Part shown: in pieces, positions 59,300 through 64,000 of the stretch | Position numbering within the stretch: position 1 is the first letter of the stretch | Layout: every line of letters starts with the position of its first letter | Source: Naematelia aurantialba | Lineage: Eukaryota; Basidiomycota; Tremellomycetes; Tremellales; Naemateliaceae | Direction: 5' to 3' | DNA: 64,000 bases | Assembly (NCBI GenBank): GCA_021527695.1 | Contig: JAKFAO010000006.1 | Location: 930,001 to 994,000 of the forward strand | The notes under the pieces: generated by a model | What the model was told of the DNA's origin: nothing | Databases searched by the model: none | The model's input: only the letters and a program-made list of their open reading frames with translations | Position numbers and translations under genes: made by a program

Positions 59300-59609
59300 T
59301 TGCAGCGGTATAGCGCAAATGCGGTGTCATAAGACGATGAGGGAGGCCGTGTGATGTTGTTTTGAGGAGTTTGATGCACTTGATGCTTCTCCTCTACTTG
59401 GCACCCTGCAGCAAAGCGGGGATTGTTCGGGAGAAAATCGGAAAATTCACGCTGAAGAAATTCGTTGATATTTTGAATTGCCGCTTGGAACTTTTGCAGC
59501 GTATATAGATCTCCTTCGACTGGAGACAGAGACGAGAGCTGTCAGTTGTGAGATCGCAACAGTCAGCGTACTACACCGACAAGGATACAGCGAGAAAGCG
59601 GGCGTCAAC
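59300..59609. promoter_or_regulatory. Spacer between XRN1 and NOP56
   Basis: About 310 bp between two genes in tandem. It should hold the XRN1 3' end and the NOP56 promoter and leader. The frame of NOP56 is open upstream of 59610 but has no conserved residues there. Confidence 0.4.
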
Positions 59610-61915
59610 ATGTCTGGGTCGCTCACGCACGTGCTGTTCGAAGGCTCTTCGGGGTATGCGTTGTTCACCGTGTCGCTCCAAGAGGAGGTGGCAGCCAAGT
59701 CGAAGCAGCTTCAAGATGCGATATCCGACTACAACGTGTTTTCGCGGATGGTGCAGCTGGCGTCCTTCCTTCCATTCACGTCGGCGGCTCAGGCGCTGGA
59801 GAATGCCAACGACGTCTCCGAGGGGATCCTGAACCCGCACCTGCGGAACTTGCTGGCCCTGATCGTGCCGGGGGATAAGGGGAAGAGCAACAAGAAGGCC
59901 AGTGGGATCCTGCTTGGTGTGTCGGAGCGCGGGCTGGGCGGGGCGATCATGAGCGAGCTGGGGATCCCGTGCGATACGGGCGAGCGCGCGCTGGAACTCA
60001 TCAGAGGGGTCCGACTGCACCAGGAGAAGATGCTCGTCAAAGGCGGGATGCAGAAGGGCGATGTCTTTGTCGCCCAGCTCGGCTTGGGCCACTCGTACTC
60101 GCGCGGTAAAGTGAAGGTGAGTCGACGTCTCAGACTGGTTTTAGGCGGGACTGCGGGAGATGTCCCTCTGTGTGAGGCATTGGCGGGGGTTCATGAGGGA
60201 TGAGGAAGGAGCGGAGCATGAATGGGATGGGATGAGGAAAGTGCGGAGCATGGTGGGCGGATGGGACGGGGAGATGGAGGGGCGCTGGGATACTATACTG
60301 GCTATCGGTGGACAGCTTGCTGACTGCCCTAGTTCAACGTCAACCGATCGGACAACATGATCATCCAGGCCATCTCGCTGTCCGACCAGCTGGACAAGGA
60401 CCTGAACACATTCTCGATGCGCTGCCGGGAATGGTACGGCTGGCACTTTCCCGAGCTGTACAAGCTCGTGCCCGACGCACACCAGTACGCGCAGCTCGCG
60501 GTCCTCATTGGCGACCGCACGACGCTGGAAGAGTCGGCGCTCGAGGACATGCAGGCCGTCCTCGACGACGACGAGACCCGCGCGCGCAACGTGCTCGACG
60601 CAGCGCGCGCGAGCATGGGCAGCGATATCTCGGAAATCGACCTCATCAACATCAGCAACTTTGCAGAGCGCGTGGTCAAGCTCGCCGAGTACAGAAAGAG
60701 TCTGAGGAATTACCTCGTCGAGAAGATGAATGTCGTCGCGCCAAACTTGTCGGCCCTGATCGGAGAGACCATTGCCGCCAGGCTCATCTCACATGCGTCA
60801 GTCTAGCATCCGCCGCTTCGTGATCTCATCCACCATCACCATCCATCATCACCGTCCATCTCCATGGCCAACCTTCAGAATCGTAATCTGGACAGAACTA
60901 ATATATCCTTCAGTGGATCATTGACCAACCTGGCGAAATACCCAGCATCGACTGTCCAGATCCTCGGCGCCGAAAAGGCCCTCTTCCGAGCCCTCAAGAC
61001 AAAAGGCAACACACCTAAAGTCCGTCGCCAGTCCTTTGCTCTCTCCCTGGACAACATGGCTGATGACCGCAGTACGGTCTCATTTTCCACTCGACGTTCA
61101 TTGGTCGAGCCGGCCCCAAGCACAAGGGCCGCATCTCGCGTTTCCTGGCGAACAAATGCTCTATTGCATGCAGGATCGACTGTTTCTCAGGTTAGTCGGA
61201 CCTTAGTGTGCACGACGTGTCTGATCAAGGTATCCAGAGGTGCCGACTAAGAAGTTTGGAGAGGCACTGCGGGCACAAGTCGAGGAGCGTCTCGCTTTCT
61301 TCGAGGTCAGTCTCGACGTCTCCGTGTACGGTGTATAGGAGGTACTAACGAGCATTTAGACCGGTGCACCCGTCTCGAAGAATGCCGATGCGATTCAGAA
61401 AGCACTGACGGCTATCGCTGCTGAGCTCGGGGAAGACGAAGACGACGACGACGATGAAGAGGGAGATATCAACGAGGTCGACGTATCAGACGTACGTCGG
61501 GCTATGCTCTCGCCGACCGGCGTCGTCGGAAGTAGTGTGGGTGCTGATGATCCAGGCTGTGCGTCAAGTCGCAACTGACCAAGCGGCGATTCCTAAGATG
61601 TCGGAAATACATCCCGAGCTCGCGGCGCTCGCTGCGGGGGCAGGGAAGAAGGAGAAGACAGACAAGAAAGAGAAGAAGGAGAAAAAGGAGAAAAAGGACA
61701 AGAAGGAGAAGCGCAAAGCAGATGCCATGGACGTCGACACGCCTGTTGCAGCCGAGGAGACGGAGGAGGAGAGGAAGCGGAGAAAGGCGGAGAAGAAGGC
61801 GAAGAAGGCGGCCAAGGAGGGCAAGGAGGCGGGCGAGGGCAAGAAGGACAAGGAGGGCAAGGAGGGGAAGAAGGACACGAAGGACAAGAAGCGGAAGCTG
61901 CAGGCCGCTGCATAG
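59610..61915 (+). CDS. NOP56: Box C/D snoRNP core protein Nop56
   Basis: Core protein of box C/D snoRNPs that guide rRNA 2'-O-methylation; nucleolar. Seven exons (59610-60116, 60333-60796, 60914-61019, 61073-61190, 61238-61305, 61360-61491, 61556-61915) give 584 aa. Order: N-terminal domain ([20 protein letters not shown]), coiled coil and Nop domain ([120 protein letters not shown]), then an acidic run and a KKE/KKD tail. [19 protein letters not shown] favours Nop56 over Nop58. The start at 59610 matches the family N-terminus. Confidence 0.94.
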
Positions 61916-61933
61916 AGCAGGGAGAGTGTGGTT

Positions 61934-61957
61934 GGTGGTGGTGGTGGTGGTGGTGGT
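61934..61957. repeat. (GGT)8 trinucleotide microsatellite
   Basis: Eight perfect GGT units about 20 nt after the NOP56 stop codon, probably in its 3' untranslated region. Confidence 0.85.
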
Positions 61958-62514
61958 ATTGGATGGGGTCTGGCGATGGTGGGTGGTCGGCGGTCTGGGG
62001 TGCGTAAGACCCAATACACTGGGATGCAGTCGGAGCAGATCGATCTTGGCGTTGAACGGGAGGCTCGGGTCCATTGGTCCATTGGTTCATTGGTCCATTT
62101 GTAGGCATTTTCGTTCTGCTTGTTCATGCGATGCCCTATTTCACGATTGCAGTGCTCGATTTCGTCCCAGATCGTCGGGTGCTAGTCCGGTGCAGCTAGT
62201 GTTATATGCTCGTCGGGTGCAGAGGCGTTGTCTCGCTGGCATTGCGGTACAGTGACATGAACCAGTGTTCTACACGTCCATAGTGATACATGCTGTGAAT
62301 GCTAATGCAGGTAGTTTGGAGATACATTGGGCTAGAACTGAGTAGACGATGGTACCCTGCCACGACTTTACTCCCGCCACGATAGTGTCGGATTATACTA
62401 GGGATGTGAGAGTGTAGGGCTGTGGTAGCGTAAGATGTGAGCGTGTAGGGCTGTGATAGTGAGTTCGTCATAATGAGGTCGTGATACGAGTTGTGACCGA
62501 CCCCGCCCGCTCCG
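61958..62514. other. Convergent spacer NOP56 / ZIM17
   Basis: About 560 bp with no supported gene. A locally repeated sequence (TGTGAG(A/C)GTGTAGGGCTGTG) occurs near 62406 and 62436. The rest should be the two 3' untranslated regions. Confidence 0.4.
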
Positions 62515-63496
62515 CTACTCGCCGTCAATCTCGATATCCCCGTCCGCGCCGATCCGGCCCTTGCGCACTTTCTCCCCTTTGGCTCGCAGCAGGTCCTCGA
62601 CAGTCTTGAGGGTACCTTGTTCCGTGCTCTCCTGTACGCTATCAGCTGTGTTTCGCCGTAGGTGCTGCAGACTGAACGGAGCGGCCAACGACGCCAACGC
62701 TGCCAACGCCGACGTCAAGACGCCAAGACGAAACCGACGAGCCGCGGCAGAACTGGCACACAGACATACGACATACAACATACCTTGAACCACCCGATAT
62801 GATCAGCGATCAGGTGCCGCGCCTTGCACTCTGGGCACTGCACGATCACGAGGCCTTTTGTATATGCCCGCTTGGAGAATTCGTGCGTCGAGCGGTGGTT
62901 GCATTCGTCGTGCGTGCATGTAAATGTCAGGGATCTGATGGTTAGCGATTTGCAAGATAGAGAGTTCAAGAGACAGGTGGTGCAGGCGCCAGACAGTATA
63001 GAAGCCTGACAGTGTAGGAGACAGATGGTGCGGAAGATGGACATAGAGTACTTTGAGCCTGACACCAAAGCGAGAAATGACACAGGCGAGGAATTTCACG
63101 GAGGGAAACAACACAGGTACAGAGGGGTCGTTTGTACACAGTAGCGAATTGCACAACAGACATCAAGACATGAGGAGCGAAGGACGGAGAGCGAGACACC
63201 CACAATCTAGGTTCTATTTGAGCGAATGATTGAGGTTTGGAATCGGTCGACGGAGCCTCTATAGCAAGACTTTCCGGTTCTAGAGGCGCTGCCTGTGCTT
63301 GTAAGGCAGGAGTAGACGGAGCAGAGGACGAAGAGGACGAAGATGACCGCGACCAAGCGATGGATGATGGCGCAAGGCTGGACGACGAAGCTCGTGTTGC
63401 GCGTGGTAGCAGGCGCAGCGTGGCTGGTACTTGTGGCCGAAGTACAGGCAGTGCCGAAGCTCTGCTTCGCAGTAGTGAGTTCCGAAGGGCTGCCAT
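62515..63496 (-). CDS. ZIM17: Mitochondrial DNL-type zinc finger chaperone Zim17/Hep1
   Basis: Keeps mitochondrial Hsp70 soluble and supports protein import. Exons 63496-63204, 62934-62784 and 62631-62515 give 186 aa. The first 80 residues form an Arg/Ser/Ala-rich mitochondrial presequence (MAALRNSLLRSRASALPVLR). The zinc finger is LSLTFTCTHDECNHRSTHEF, then KGLVIVQCPECKARHLIAD and HIGWFK. Both CxxxxC/CxxC pairs and the ADH(I/L)xxF variant of the DNL motif are present. The tail VEDLLRAKGEKVRKGRI is basic then acidic. Splicing at the TT|A junction keeps the finger in frame. Confidence 0.92.
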
Positions 63497-63899
63497 TGTC
63501 TTCGTCGTATCGAAGTCTGTTGCGGACTTGCTCTGGAGAGATGACTACGTCTGAAAAATCAGGTGGCAAATGCCTTGACACGTGGCCTGTATCATGGGGA
63601 CCAAATAAACATCTGCCGTCGCGTGGGGGTCGACGCGGGGGATTGCTATAGGTCAAAGCGCTGATGAAGGAGCTCGACACATCGTTCAACCTTTGCATCA
63701 ACCGTTTGCTATCCCCCCCCCCTGTCCTCCTCGATCTCTCTCCAACAAGGCATAGAATCACACCGAGGACATTGTCAGACGCGTAGAACCCCTACAGAGT
63801 CCGACGTCTCGCCGTGGACTTGACTCGCAGCAGCGCTTTTTCCGAATCTCACCACCCTCCCCTTTGCCCGTCGTTGATACCCATTGCAGCGGCGTCACC
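63497..63899. promoter_or_regulatory. Divergent promoter region ZIM17 / septin
   Basis: About 400 bp between divergent start codons. It includes a run of nine C at about 63714-63722 and the septin 5' leader. No other coding frame is supported. Confidence 0.45.
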
Positions 63900-64000
63900 A
63901 TGGCATCTAGGGCGTCGCGAGGCCGCAAGCAGGCCAAGAAGGGCGTTCAGCTCACTCTCATGGTCGTTGGTGAGTGTTTGCTGGGGCTGTGTTTCGCTGC
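63900..64000 (+). CDS. Septin, first exon only (partial)
   Basis: ATG at 63900 opens MASRASRGRKQAKKGVQLTL, continuing MVVG up to a GTGAGT donor at 63970. A basic N-terminus followed by GVQxTLMVVG directly before the expected GxxGxGKS-type P-loop is the usual start of fungal septins, Cdc11-like in feel. The P-loop itself lies outside the window, so the paralogue cannot be named. Confidence 0.7.
   Translation, partial: MASRASRGRKQAKKGVQLTLMVVGECLLGLCFA

Noticed and set aside
60117..60332. Box C/D snoRNA inside the NOP56 intron
   Set aside because: No convincing RTGATGA box paired with a CTGA box and terminal stem was found.
61502..62127. Minus-strand Leu/Ser/Phe-rich frames over the NOP56 tail
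   Set aside because: They are the antisense of the Lys/Glu-rich C-terminus of NOP56.

Overview
This window is nuclear DNA from a basidiomycete fungus. The class Tremellomycetes (the Cryptococcus/Trichosporon/Kwoniella neighbourhood) is my inference. The genes are tightly packed on both strands and cut by many 35-60 nt GT-AG introns. Predicted proteins match fungal housekeeping families end to end once introns are removed. Base composition looks moderately GC-rich and proteins carry long Ser/Pro/Gln/Asp low-complexity stretches. I see no operons, CRISPR arrays, phage genes, transposons or viral genes. All exon models were built by eye from frame continuity and splice sites; most were checked by confirming that exon lengths sum to a multiple of three.

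Layout. 1-2.9 kb: 3' part of a UBR1 N-recognin ubiquitin ligase (+). 2.9-3.8 kb: repeat-rich convergent spacer. 3.8-8.6 kb (-): a 1493-aa low-complexity orphan. 9.5-11.6 kb (-): an acidic orphan. 11.9-14.2 kb (+): MAM3/CNNM-type membrane protein. 14.3-16.2 kb (+): an enlarged ATG10. 16.5-19.9 kb (-): SPX-domain phosphate transporter. 20.5-23.1 kb (-): VPS27 (ESCRT-0), divergent from RPB1 (23.8-29.8 kb, +). 30.2-32.9 kb (-): DNA polymerase eta, divergent from APC1 (33.1-39.2 kb, +). 39.5-40.5 kb (-): myosin regulatory light chain. 41.2-41.6 kb (+): small orphan. 41.7-43.3 kb (-): PalC/RIM-pathway BRO1 protein. 43.6-45.3 kb (-): mitochondrial nuclease NUC1. 45.4 kb (-): intron-containing tRNA-Arg(ACG). 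45.6-46.5 kb (-): TIGR04076-like protein. 47-49.1 kb (+): aldo-keto reductase with an extra N-terminal region. 49.4-51.4 kb (-): mitochondrial dihydroorotate dehydrogenase with a long tail. 51.6-52.8 kb (+): pinin-like splicing protein. 52.9-53.8 kb (-): ATP23 protease. 54.3-59.3 kb (+): XRN1 exonuclease. 59.6-61.9 kb (+): NOP56. 62.5-63.5 kb (-): ZIM17. 63.9 kb to the end (+): start of a septin.

The genes do not form one pathway. Functional themes recur: mitochondrial import and maintenance (ATP23, ZIM17, NUC1, DHODH), endosome/pH signalling (VPS27, PalC), RNA metabolism (RPB1, pinin, XRN1, NOP56), ubiquitin ligases (UBR1, APC1) and autophagy (ATG10).

I did not find a convincing new multi-gene system. 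The observations most worth checking are architectural: very small coding exons and two GC-AG introns (XRN1 start, phosphate transporter, MAM3, ATP23 end), domain enlargements or fusions (ATG10, aldo-keto reductase, DHODH), a decayed duplication of the ATG10 tail, and several orphans with unusual motifs.
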